This document shows, in pieces, positions 16,320-23,756 of a DNA stretch of 64,000 nucleotides (positions within the stretch are counted from its first letter, which is position 1; every line of letters starts with the position of its first letter). Below the pieces are notes generated by a model. The model had not been told where the DNA came from. It worked only from the letters and a program-made list of their open reading frames with translations, and ran no database searches. The position numbers and the translations under genes are program-made. Location: positions 2,514,599 through 2,578,598 of the forward strand of contig NZ_CP145809.1 of assembly GCF_038049925.1 (NCBI RefSeq), written 5' to 3'. Origin of the DNA: Georgenia sp. M64 (lineage in GTDB: Bacteria; Actinomycetota; Actinomycetes; Actinomycetales; Actinomycetaceae).

Positions 16320-17627
16320 TCACCGACCGATGTCGGCGCCGCCCTCCTCGAGCTGCTGCGCGAGCTCCTCGGCGGTGATCTCCTCGGCGAAGTACCGCTG
16401 GAAGGCCGGGGTGGCCGCGCGGTCGCGCCACTCCTCGAAGCCGGCGAGCTGCTGCCACGGCGCGGCCATGAGCGAGTCCATGGACGCCACGGCGATGTCC
16501 CAGCCCTGCTCCCCGCCGGTCTCCTCGGAGAGCACCTCGAGCGCCCCCTCGCTGGTGGGGACGAGCCAGTCGCCGAGCGCGAGCTCGGCCATGTTCTCGT
16601 CGTTGAGGAAGAACTCGATGAACTGCGCGGCGGCCTCCTGGTTCTCCGACTGCGCCGCGATCGACAGTGTCTGCGGGTTGGCCGACTGCGCGCTGCCCTC
16701 GCTGCCCTCCAGCGGCGGGAGGGTGACCCACTCGAAGTCGTCGGGAGCCTGCTGGACCATCTGCTGACGCAGCCAGATCGCGCCGAAGAGCATCGCCGTC
16801 TCCTCCCCGAAGAACGCCGGGAGGGCGTCGGTGGTGCTCACGCCCACGGAGTCGGGGTCGATCGTCTCGGACTCGTAGAGCATGGAGTGGATGCGGGTGG
16901 GCACCTCGAGCTCGGGCTCGCCGACGGAGATGGTGGCGTCCTCGCCGTCGCCCTCGACGTAGTCGCCGCCGAAGCCCAGGGAGAGGTTGAGCATGGCGTT
17001 GGCGGGGCTGCCCAGCGGCCACGCGACGCCGTAGCGCCCCTCGGAGGTCAGCTGCTCGGCGGCGTCCTGGAAGTCGTCCCACGTCCACGGGTTCTCGGCG
17101 GTCGGGATCTCGATCCCGGCCTCCTCGAGCATCGTGGCGTTGGCGAACGGGACGCGCGCCTCGAGCAGGAAGGGGGCGCCGACCGTGCCGTTGCCCTCGA
17201 CCTGGACGGTCTCCCAGATGCTCTCGGGGATGCCGGCCTTGAACTCGTCGGAGAGCAGGGGGTCGAGGTCGGCGTAGTAGCCGCCCTCGGCGAAGACCTG
17301 CCCGGCGGCCGCCTCGTAGTGGATGATGTCGGGCGGGTCGCCGCCCTCGAACGAGGTGAGCAGCTGGTCGTGGACCGAGCCCCAGTCGCCCTGGACGTAC
17401 TCGACCTGGATGTCGGGGTTCTGCTCGTTCCACTCCTCGACGATGGCCTGGTTCGCCTCGATGGAGGCCTCCTGCCACGCGAGGGACTGGAACCTCAGGG
17501 TGATCGGTTCCTCCGCGCTGCCGGTCTGCTGGTCGGCGCCTTCCTGGTCGCCGGTCCCGCCGCCGCAGGCGGCGAGGACGAGTGACGCACTCACCGCGGC
17601 GGCGGCGACGCTCATGCGCTTGCTCAT
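16320..17627 (-). CDS. carbohydrate ABC transporter solute-binding lipoprotein (family 1)
   Basis: This 435-residue extracellular receptor carries a lipoprotein signal with the lipobox LVLAAC (Cys near residue 21). The mature protein has the SBP_bac_1 layout: ITLRFQSLAWQ, NEQNPDIQVEYVQGDWGS, PDIIHYEAA, NPWTWDDFQDAAEQLTSEGRYG and a C-terminal helix rich in Glu and Gln. This family binds oligosaccharides, glycosides or polyols. The ATG at 17627 has GAGAGGAG upstream. It follows the two permease genes after 104 nt, a gap that often allows higher expression of the binding protein. The ligand is unknown; a ribosylated compound is inferred from the hydrolases downstream. Confidence 0.9.
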   Translation of the reverse strand: MSKRMSVAAAAVSASLVLAACGGGTGDQEGADQQTGSAEEPITLRFQSLAWQEASIEANQAIVEEWNEQNPDIQVEYVQGDWGSVHDQLLTSFEGGDPPDIIHYEAAAGQVFAEGGYYADLDPLLSDEFKAGIPESIWETVQVEGNGTVGAPFLLEARVPFANATMLEEAGIEIPTAENPWTWDDFQDAAEQLTSEGRYGVAWPLGSPANAMLNLSLGFGGDYVEGDGEDATISVGEPELEVPTRIHSMLYESETIDPDSVGVSTTDALPAFFGEETAMLFGAIWLRQQMVQQAPDDFEWVTLPPLEGSEGSAQSANPQTLSIAAQSENQEAAAQFIEFFLNDENMAELALGDWLVPTSEGALEVLSEETGGEQGWDIAVASMDSLMAAPWQQLAGFEEWRDRAATPAFQRYFAEEITAEELAQQLEEGGADIGR

Positions 17628-17731
17628 CGTGTTGCTCCTCTCGGTGGTGCTGTAGGTCGGTGGTGGTGGGTAGGTGCTGGAGGTCGGTGGGTGGTCGGGT
17701 GAGATGGCATCGGTGTCCTGTCGGTGCGGGA

Positions 17732-18640
17732 TCAGCCCTTGGTGGCGCCGGCGGTCATGCCTCCGATGAGGCCCTTCTGGATGAAGCCGAAGAAGACCAG
17801 GCCCGGGATGGTGGCGACGAGCGCACCGGCGGCCAGCGGCCCGAGACGGGCCACGCCCTCGAGGCCGACGAACCGGGCGAGGGTGAGCGGGAGGGTCTCC
17901 AGCTCGGGGCTCTTGATGAGCACGAGGGCGAAGAAGAACTCGTTCCACGCGGTGATGAAGGCGAACAGGGTGGTCGCCACGACCCCGGGGAGCAGGAGCG
18001 GGAAGACGATCGAGCGCAGGATCCGCAGCCGGGACGCGCCGTCGACCATCGCGGCCTCCTCGATGTCCGCGGGCAGCTCCCGGACGTAGCCCTGCAGCAT
18101 CCACAGCGCGAACGGCAGGATCCACACCACGTAGATGAGGACGAGGCCGGGGCGGGTGTCGACGAGCTGCGCGCTGCGCAGCAGCAGGAAGATCGGGATG
18201 ACGAGGAGGATGAAGGGGAACAGCTGGCTGACGAGCACCCAGGCGAGGATCGGCTTGCCCATGCGTGAGCGCAGGCGGACGACGGCGTAGGACGCCGGGA
18301 GGGCCACGAGCACGGTGAGCACCGCGCTGGCGAGGGCGACGACGAGGCTGTTGACGATCGACCGGACGAGCGCCTGCTCGCTGAACGCGGTGACGAAGTT
18401 GTCCAGCGTCGGCTGCTCCGGGAAGAGCCCGGGGTGGAGCCGGACGAGGTCCTGCGGCGACGCGAACGACGTCGACAGCAGCCACAGCAGCGGGAAGCCG
18501 AGGAAGAGCAGGTACAGGCCGAGCGCCACGTACTGCAGCGGGCGCACACCGCGCGGGAGGCGGTCCATCGGCGAGGTCCCCGACTGGCGCCCGGCGGTCG
18601 TGGGGGGCGCGGTGTCGGTGGACACGACGGTCGTGGCCAT
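17732..18640 (-). CDS. carbohydrate ABC transporter permease, MalG type
   Basis: This 302-residue inner-membrane permease is predicted to span the membrane six times, starting at LQYVALGLYLLFLGFPLLWL. The EAA loop that docks with the ATPase is EEAAMVDGASRLRILRSIVF near residue 205, and the conserved WNEFFFALVLIKSP follows. It forms the channel with the adjacent MalF-type subunit. The ATG overlaps the upstream stop by one base (TGATG), indicating translational coupling. No ATPase gene is present in the operon, so a shared MsiK-type ATPase encoded elsewhere probably energises it. Confidence 0.92.
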   Translation of the reverse strand: MATTVVSTDTAPPTTAGRQSGTSPMDRLPRGVRPLQYVALGLYLLFLGFPLLWLLSTSFASPQDLVRLHPGLFPEQPTLDNFVTAFSEQALVRSIVNSLVVALASAVLTVLVALPASYAVVRLRSRMGKPILAWVLVSQLFPFILLVIPIFLLLRSAQLVDTRPGLVLIYVVWILPFALWMLQGYVRELPADIEEAAMVDGASRLRILRSIVFPLLLPGVVATTLFAFITAWNEFFFALVLIKSPELETLPLTLARFVGLEGVARLGPLAAGALVATIPGLVFFGFIQKGLIGGMTAGATKG

Positions 18641-19539
18641 CAGGTCTCCTCCCTGAGCCGGCGGCGTAGGTAGAACAGGACGACGACGAGCACGATGAGG
18701 ACCATGACGTTGCCCAGCGCGGCGGCGTAGCCGTAGTTGCCGTACCGGAACGCCTCCTCGTAGGCGAAGAGCATCGGCAGCAGCGTCCGGCCGCCGGGCC
18801 CGCCCCGGGTGAGGACGTAGACGAGGTCGAACGAGTTGAAGTTCCAGATGAAGTTCAGCGTCGTGATCGCCGCGATGACGCCGCGCATGTTGGGCAGCGT
18901 GATCGAGAGGAACCGCCGCCACCGGCTCGCGCCGTCCACGGCGGCGGCCTCGTGCATCTCCTGGGGCACGCCCTGCAGGCCGGCGAGGAGGACCACGGTG
19001 GTGACCGGCAGCCCCGCCCACACGCCGACGACGATGACGGCGGGCAGGGCGGTGCTGAAGTCGGCCAGCCAGTTCCGGCCCAGCTCCTCCAGCCCCAGCC
19101 GGTAGAGGATCTCGTTGACCAGTCCGGCGTCGGGCCGGTAGACGAGGGACCACATGATGCCGACGACGACCGGGGGCATCGCCCACGGCACGACGGCCAG
19201 GGTCCGGGCCAGCCATCGTCCCCGCAGGTTCTCGTTGAGCAGCAGGGCCAGGCCGAGGGCCAGCACGAACTGGATGCCCGTCACCGCGAACGCCCAGATG
19301 AACCCGATGCGGAAGGACGACCAGAACTTCGAGTCGTCGAGCATCTGGCGGTAGTTCTCCAGGCCGTTGAAGGCGTAGACGGCGTTGAGGCCGGCCTGGG
19401 CGTCGGTGAACCCGAGGTAGACCCCGCGCAGGAGCGGGTAGACGCTCAGGGCGAGGATCGGGATGACGGCCGGCAGGAGCAGCCACAGGGCAGAGGTGCC
19501 CCGCTGCTGCTTGCGCCGCGTCGTGGCGGGTGCGGTCAC
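18640..19539 (-). CDS. carbohydrate ABC transporter permease, MalF type
   Basis: This 299-residue membrane subunit has six predicted helices, starting at ALWLLLPAVIPILALSVYPL. The EAA motif is EMHEAAAVDGASRWRRFLSI near residue 205, followed by NFNSFDLVYVLTRGGPGG, a MalF signature. The start is GTG at 19539, with GGAGGG four bases upstream and a GTGA overlap with the LacI stop; no ATG lies near it. It pairs with the MalG-type subunit and the family 1 binding protein downstream. Confidence 0.92.
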   Translation of the reverse strand: MTAPATTRRKQQRGTSALWLLLPAVIPILALSVYPLLRGVYLGFTDAQAGLNAVYAFNGLENYRQMLDDSKFWSSFRIGFIWAFAVTGIQFVLALGLALLLNENLRGRWLARTLAVVPWAMPPVVVGIMWSLVYRPDAGLVNEILYRLGLEELGRNWLADFSTALPAVIVVGVWAGLPVTTVVLLAGLQGVPQEMHEAAAVDGASRWRRFLSITLPNMRGVIAAITTLNFIWNFNSFDLVYVLTRGGPGGRTLLPMLFAYEEAFRYGNYGYAAALGNVMVLIVLVVVLFYLRRRLREET

Positions 19540-20555
19540 GTGTCCCTCCTTCGTGTGCTCGAGCCGCGCACGACCAGCTCGGTGTAGACCTGCTGGCGGC
19601 GCGGGGCTCCCGTGTAGCGGCCGTGGATGCGGTCGAGGAGCATCTGACCGGCGAGGCGGCCACGGTCGGCGAACCGGAGATCGACGCTGCTCAGCTGGGG
19701 ACGGCAGACCGTGGCGTCCCGGGAGTTGTCCATCCCCACCAGGGCGACGTCCTCGGGCACGCGCAGCCCGGCGTCCTGGCAGGCGTGGAACGCGCCGACG
19801 GCCAGCTGGTCGTTGGCGCAGAAGAGGCCGTCGACGTCGTGCTCGGCGAGCAGGCGGGCGGTGGTCTCGTACCCGGCCTCGCGGGTGAAGGCCGCGGCGT
19901 GGGTGATGACCGGCTCGCCGGCTCCGCGACCGTCGAGGGCGGCGCGGAACCCGCCGGACCGGCTCCGCGCGGGCAGCGTCCCCTCGGGACCGTTGACCAT
20001 GGCCAGTCGCTCGCACCCCTGGTCGAGCAGGTGATCCGTGGCGATCCGTGCGCCGTCGGCCGCGTCGGCACCGACGGAGTCGACGGCGAGCCCGTCGGGG
20101 ACGGAGCCGATGACGACGACCGGGACGGCCGGCTCGCGAAGCGCCTTGACGAGCTTGGGATGGAACCGGGTCGAGGTCATGATGAGCCCGTCGACGTACC
20201 GCTGGCGGAGGCTCTCCACGACCCGCAGCTCCTCCTCGAGCCGACCGTCGGTCGACTCGACCAGCAGTCGGAGCCCGTGCTCGCGGGCGAGCGCCTGGAG
20301 CGCACGCATCGTCTCGACGTAGGCGGGGTTCCCGATGTCGTCGACGACGAGGCTCAGCTGGCCCGTCGAGCGCCCCCGGAGCGAGCGCGCCGCGGCGCTC
20401 GGGAAGTAATCGGTTTCTAGAACTGCTTTCCGGACCCGCTCACGGATGTCCTGGCCGACGCGCGGATCGTCGTTGAGGACGCGGGAGACAGAGGCGACAG
20501 AGACGCCCGCACGTGCAGCGACGGCAGAGATCGTCACCGACCGGCCCGCGACCAT
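19536..20555 (-). CDS. LacI-family transcriptional regulator
   Basis: This 339-residue regulator is the first gene of the catabolic operon. The N-terminal HTH VTISAVAARAGVSVASVSRV with the hinge helix AARSLRGRST is typical. The periplasmic-binding-protein-like core (FYP-type TDYFPSA, VDGLIMTS, VGMDNSRDATVCRPQLSSVD) binds a sugar effector. I choose ATG at 20555, because GGGAGG lies five bases upstream and the HTH begins at once; the reading could extend to 20618 but would add unstructured residues. Being co-transcribed with its targets suggests autoregulation, with inducer released by the imported sugar or ribose derivative. Confidence 0.92.
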   Translation of the reverse strand: MVAGRSVTISAVAARAGVSVASVSRVLNDDPRVGQDIRERVRKAVLETDYFPSAAARSLRGRSTGQLSLVVDDIGNPAYVETMRALQALAREHGLRLLVESTDGRLEEELRVVESLRQRYVDGLIMTSTRFHPKLVKALREPAVPVVVIGSVPDGLAVDSVGADAADGARIATDHLLDQGCERLAMVNGPEGTLPARSRSGGFRAALDGRGAGEPVITHAAAFTREAGYETTARLLAEHDVDGLFCANDQLAVGAFHACQDAGLRVPEDVALVGMDNSRDATVCRPQLSSVDLRFADRGRLAGQMLLDRIHGRYTGAPRRQQVYTELVVRGSSTRRRDT

Positions 20556-20586
20556 CACAACCTCCCTGTTGTGAAACTGATTACAC
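20555..20586. promoter_or_regulatory. inverted repeats at the operon start (candidate LacI operators)
   Basis: Two overlapping dyads sit at the head of the operon. TCACAAC-N6-GTTGTGA (20555-20574) is a perfect 7-bp inverted repeat enclosing the lacI ribosome binding site and touching its start codon. Next to it, GTGAAACTGATTACAC (20571-20586) is an imperfect dyad of the form GTGnAA-N4-TTnCAC, similar to known LacI-family boxes. They could be operators for autoregulation. The first could also form an mRNA hairpin that hides the Shine-Dalgarno sequence. Confidence 0.55.
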
Positions 20587-20662
20587 GGAACCGTAAGGCC
20601 GACCCTGCCTCGCGTCAAGACGAACGGACAATTCGCCGCCCCGCTCCTGGCGATCGTCGCCG

Positions 20663-20861
20663 ACGTGGAACAGCGCTGGCACGGACGCCGATCGCTTCGC
20701 GGGCAGGCCGAGAGGCTGCGAGTATCTGGGTGCCGGACGTCAGCGCGCCCCGGTTCGCGGAGGAGGCGCGTCGGCAGTCGGCGGCGGCTGCGCGCAGCAA
20801 CACCGAACAGGACAACCAGGCTTACGTCGACGCCATCTCATGGGGGGCCGCGGACGGGTGA
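20663..20861 (+). pseudogene. remnant of a MazE-like (DUF3018) antitoxin gene
   Basis: The last 38 or so codons read IWVPDVSAPRFAEEARRQ, then DNQAYVDAISWG and a TGA at 20859-20861. This closely matches the C-terminal half of MazE-like DUF3018 antitoxins as I recall them. The expected upstream arginine-rich segment (LRGQAERLR) is present but in a different frame, which suggests a frameshift near 20720-20730. There is no convincing start codon. I read it as a decayed antitoxin gene. Confidence 0.6.
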
Positions 20862-20908
20862 GGCGAGGAGACGTCTTCGCCGCTGCAGCACAATCTCCGT
20901 GCACCTGA
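20858..20908 (+). pseudogene. truncated MazF/PemK-like toxin start
   Basis: A GTG at 20858 overlaps the antitoxin stop as GTGA, the usual arrangement in such pairs, and reads VRRGDVFAAAAQSPCT before a stop. The first eight or nine residues match the conserved start of MazF/PemK toxins (RRGDV plus beta-strand), and everything beyond is lost. With the frameshifted antitoxin it marks a dead toxin-antitoxin module directly before the Wadjet operon. Confidence 0.5.
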
Positions 20909-20979
20909 CGAGCGGAACCTGTGGCGATCGTGCAGGAGGCCGCTGACACCGACACCGACTGTCGGTAGGGACACCTAGC

Positions 20980-22527
20980 ATGTCGCGCATGACCGAGGAG
21001 GCGACGGCGGAGCTCGGCCCGGACCCCTGGGCCGCCTACCTCGCGGGTCCGGAGTCCATCCCGTCCTACCTGACCTCCCGTCACGCGGCGCAGTACCGCA
21101 CCGTCGTCGACGTCCTCCTCGCCACGCAGGACTCCTCGCTCACCGGCATGAGCTTCGACGAGGCACGCTCCGCCGTCGTCGCGCACCTGACGACAGTCCT
21201 CGACAGCGAGACGGCGCGGCGACTCACCGACGAGGAGGTGTTCCCGCTCGAGGCCCGTCTCGAGCAGCTGGCGGACTGGGGTGTGCTGACCCGGTGGCAG
21301 GAGCCAGCCCGCAGCGGCGAGGACTTCCTGCGCAGGCGCGACCGGTACCAGCTGACCCCGCGGGCGGCGGCGCTGCACCACTTCTGGCGGACGCTGGGCG
21401 ACGACGTCGAGCCCGAGGCCGACATCGCCCTGGCCCCGCGGGCGATACGCGAGCGCGCGGAGGCGTTCGAGGCCGCCGTGCTGGCCGCGGACTACACCTC
21501 GGCCGCCAACGAGTTCGCCCAGATCAAGGTCCAGCGCGAGTCGATGGCCCGGGCCGCCCGCTCCTGGCAGCGGACCCTGGCCCACGCGCTGGCCGGACGT
21601 CCCGAGGAGCACAAGCAGGACCTGCTCTGGCAGACCCTCGCGGCCTACATCGCGATGTGGGGCGAGCAGGTCGATGTCCACTCCCCCGCGATCTCCGCGG
21701 CGCTGGACCGCCTGGACACCCACCTCGACACGGGCGTCTGGCGGGCGTGCGCGCGCGCCTCCATGGGTGAGGCCGCCCCGGAGTCGGCGGTCGACGCGTC
21801 GGTCGAGCGGTGGCGCGAGGCCTGGGTGGTGCTGCGTCGCTGGTTCGACGGCCCCGACTCCCAGGCGCGGAGCCTGCGCCGGCAGCTGCGCGACCTCGTC
21901 TCCCCCTGGGCGCGCAACATGGGCATCCTCATGGGGTCGGCGGGGACCGTGTCGCGGCGCGGCGACCTCCTCGCCCTCGCCACCGCGATCGAGCGTGCCG
22001 AAAGCGATGACGTCGCCTGGCGGCTGTGGGACGTCACGACCGGGCTGTTCTCCGCCCGGCACCTGCTCGTCGCCGCCCCCTCGGCCGAGGATCAGCGACT
22101 CTCCTGGGCCGAGGCACCGCCGGCGCCGATCGCCACCCGGTTCCGGGAGCAGGGTGCCCGCGCCGTGGCCGGCCGGGTCTCCCGGGCGCCGAGCTTCGCC
22201 GAGGGACGCCGGCTCTCCCGACTGGCGCGCCAGCAGCGCGAGGCCGGGCGCGAGGAGGCCATCGCCCGCCTGCGGGCCCGGTCCGGCACCCGGGTGGGGA
22301 CCTGGCCCCCGATCGACCGCGAGGAGCTCACGGTGCTGCTGGACCTGTTCGCGACCGTGACGCGCCTGAGCCGACACGGCGACGGCCACGACCGCACCGC
22401 CGTCACCGAGGACGGCCGCTGGCGGGTGCGCCTGACCGAACCGGAGCCCGGCGCGGTGGTGGTCCTCGACTCCCCGGACGGTGCGCTCGCCGTGCGGGAC
22501 TGGCACTTCGAGATGACGCCGGCATGA
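20980..22527 (+). CDS. jetA: Wadjet type II component JetA (TIGR02677/DUF2397)
   Basis: This 515-residue protein is the first gene of a four-gene Wadjet operon and corresponds to the kleisin-like MukF/MksF-type subunit that bridges the SMC-like JetC heads. The N-terminus DPWAAYLAGPESIPSYLTS, then RYQLTPRAAALHHFW and LLALATAIERAESDDVAWRL, resembles TIGR02677 proteins. Predicted winged-helix segments at both ends fit a kleisin. No catalytic motif is visible. The ATG at 20980 is used, with a second ATG at 20989 possible. The stop overlaps the jetB start (ATGA). It lies 72 nt after the toxin-antitoxin remnant. Confidence 0.88.
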   Translation: MSRMTEEATAELGPDPWAAYLAGPESIPSYLTSRHAAQYRTVVDVLLATQDSSLTGMSFDEARSAVVAHLTTVLDSETARRLTDEEVFPLEARLEQLADWGVLTRWQEPARSGEDFLRRRDRYQLTPRAAALHHFWRTLGDDVEPEADIALAPRAIRERAEAFEAAVLAADYTSAANEFAQIKVQRESMARAARSWQRTLAHALAGRPEEHKQDLLWQTLAAYIAMWGEQVDVHSPAISAALDRLDTHLDTGVWRACARASMGEAAPESAVDASVERWREAWVVLRRWFDGPDSQARSLRRQLRDLVSPWARNMGILMGSAGTVSRRGDLLALATAIERAESDDVAWRLWDVTTGLFSARHLLVAAPSAEDQRLSWAEAPPAPIATRFREQGARAVAGRVSRAPSFAEGRRLSRLARQQREAGREEAIARLRARSGTRVGTWPPIDREELTVLLDLFATVTRLSRHGDGHDRTAVTEDGRWRVRLTEPEPGAVVVLDSPDGALAVRDWHFEMTPA

Positions 22528-23756
22528 CGCAGTCGACTCGCGAGCTCCAGGTCGCCTTCACGTCGCTGCTGGCCACGCCCGCGCTCTCCCGCGCCGCCAG
22601 CCCCGAGATCTTCCACCTCGTGCGCCGGCACCAGCACCGCCTCGCCGAGTGGTTCGACACCCGCCTGGGCTACCGGCTCGTCCTGTCGGCCACCACGGCC
22701 CGGCTGGTCCGGCTCGCCTCGCCCACTGGCGTCGTCTCGCCCGCGCCCTTCGAAACCGTCCCCCGGCGGGCCCTCGTCCTGGCGCTGCTGGCGGCCGCGG
22801 TCGCGGAGGACGCCGACGAGATCACCTCCACGCAGGAGCTCTCCGACCGGGTCAGTGTGCTCTCGGCACGCGAGGAGGTCGGTGTGGAGGCCTACGACCC
22901 CGACCGGTTCGCCGAGCGCCGGACGTTCGTCCAGGGGCTCGGGATGCTGCTGCGGGCCGGGGCGCTGGTTCCGCTGGCCCGACGCGACGAGGACGCCCGC
23001 GAGGGCTGGGCCCACCAGCGCGACCAGGTGGGCGGCGCGTACCAGGTCCAGCGCGAGATGCTCCTGCGACTGGTCCATCCCGCGAACCTCACCGCCGCGC
23101 TCCGCGCCGGCCCGCACGGCCCGCGCACGGACGGACCCGGCGGGCACGGGCCCACCGACACCGCCGAGCACCCTGCCCGGTTCGGAGTGATGCGCCGGAT
23201 CGTGGAGCTGCCGGTCTGCCTCGTGGCCGACCTCGCACCCCGGGAGCAGGAGTACCTGGCCGGCCAGCGCCCGCGGATCGCCCAGTGGTGCGAGGAGATG
23301 ACGGGCTGGACCCTCGAGCACCGCCGGGAGGGGGTCGCGCTCGTCCCGGACCACGAGGGCGGGACGGACCTGCCGTTCCCCCGTCCTCGGGCCCGCGACT
23401 TCGCGGCCCTCATGGTGCTCGGCGAGCTGGTGCGGGCGGCACCGCCCGCCGGGTCTGCCGCGCCGGTCGTGTCCCGGGAGGACCTGCTCGGCGCCGCCGA
23501 CCGGGTCCGGACCACCTACCCCAGGGCCATGACGAAGGATCTGGCCGGCACCGGCGCCGTCGCCGACCGGTCGGTCGAGCTGCTGGTCGCCCTCGACCTG
23601 CTCCGGCCCGGCCCGGCCCCCGGCTCGTGGCACCTCATGCCGGCCGCGGCGCGTTTCCGCGACCCGGCGGTCTCCGTCGCCGACCCCCCGCGCGACGAGG
23701 CACAGCCAAGGCCCAAGAAACAGAGCACCCTGTTCGACACGGAGGTCTTCTCATGA
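22524..23756 (+). CDS. jetB: Wadjet type II component JetB (TIGR02678/DUF2398)
   Basis: This 410-residue protein corresponds to the KITE/MukE-like subunit that binds JetA and DNA. It matches TIGR02678 in layout: RELQVAFTSLLATPALSRA at the start, FHLVRRHQHRLAEWFDTRLG and RLGYRLVLSATTARLVRL near residue 50, and VELLVALDLLRP near the end. The tail after residue 390 is charged (QPRPKKQSTLFDTEVFS). The ATG at 22524 overlaps the jetA stop, and its own stop overlaps the jetC start. A long alternative reading starting at 22026 is only the shadow frame of jetA. Confidence 0.87.
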   Translation: MTQSTRELQVAFTSLLATPALSRAASPEIFHLVRRHQHRLAEWFDTRLGYRLVLSATTARLVRLASPTGVVSPAPFETVPRRALVLALLAAAVAEDADEITSTQELSDRVSVLSAREEVGVEAYDPDRFAERRTFVQGLGMLLRAGALVPLARRDEDAREGWAHQRDQVGGAYQVQREMLLRLVHPANLTAALRAGPHGPRTDGPGGHGPTDTAEHPARFGVMRRIVELPVCLVADLAPREQEYLAGQRPRIAQWCEEMTGWTLEHRREGVALVPDHEGGTDLPFPRPRARDFAALMVLGELVRAAPPAGSAAPVVSREDLLGAADRVRTTYPRAMTKDLAGTGAVADRSVELLVALDLLRPGPAPGSWHLMPAAARFRDPAVSVADPPRDEAQPRPKKQSTLFDTEVFS

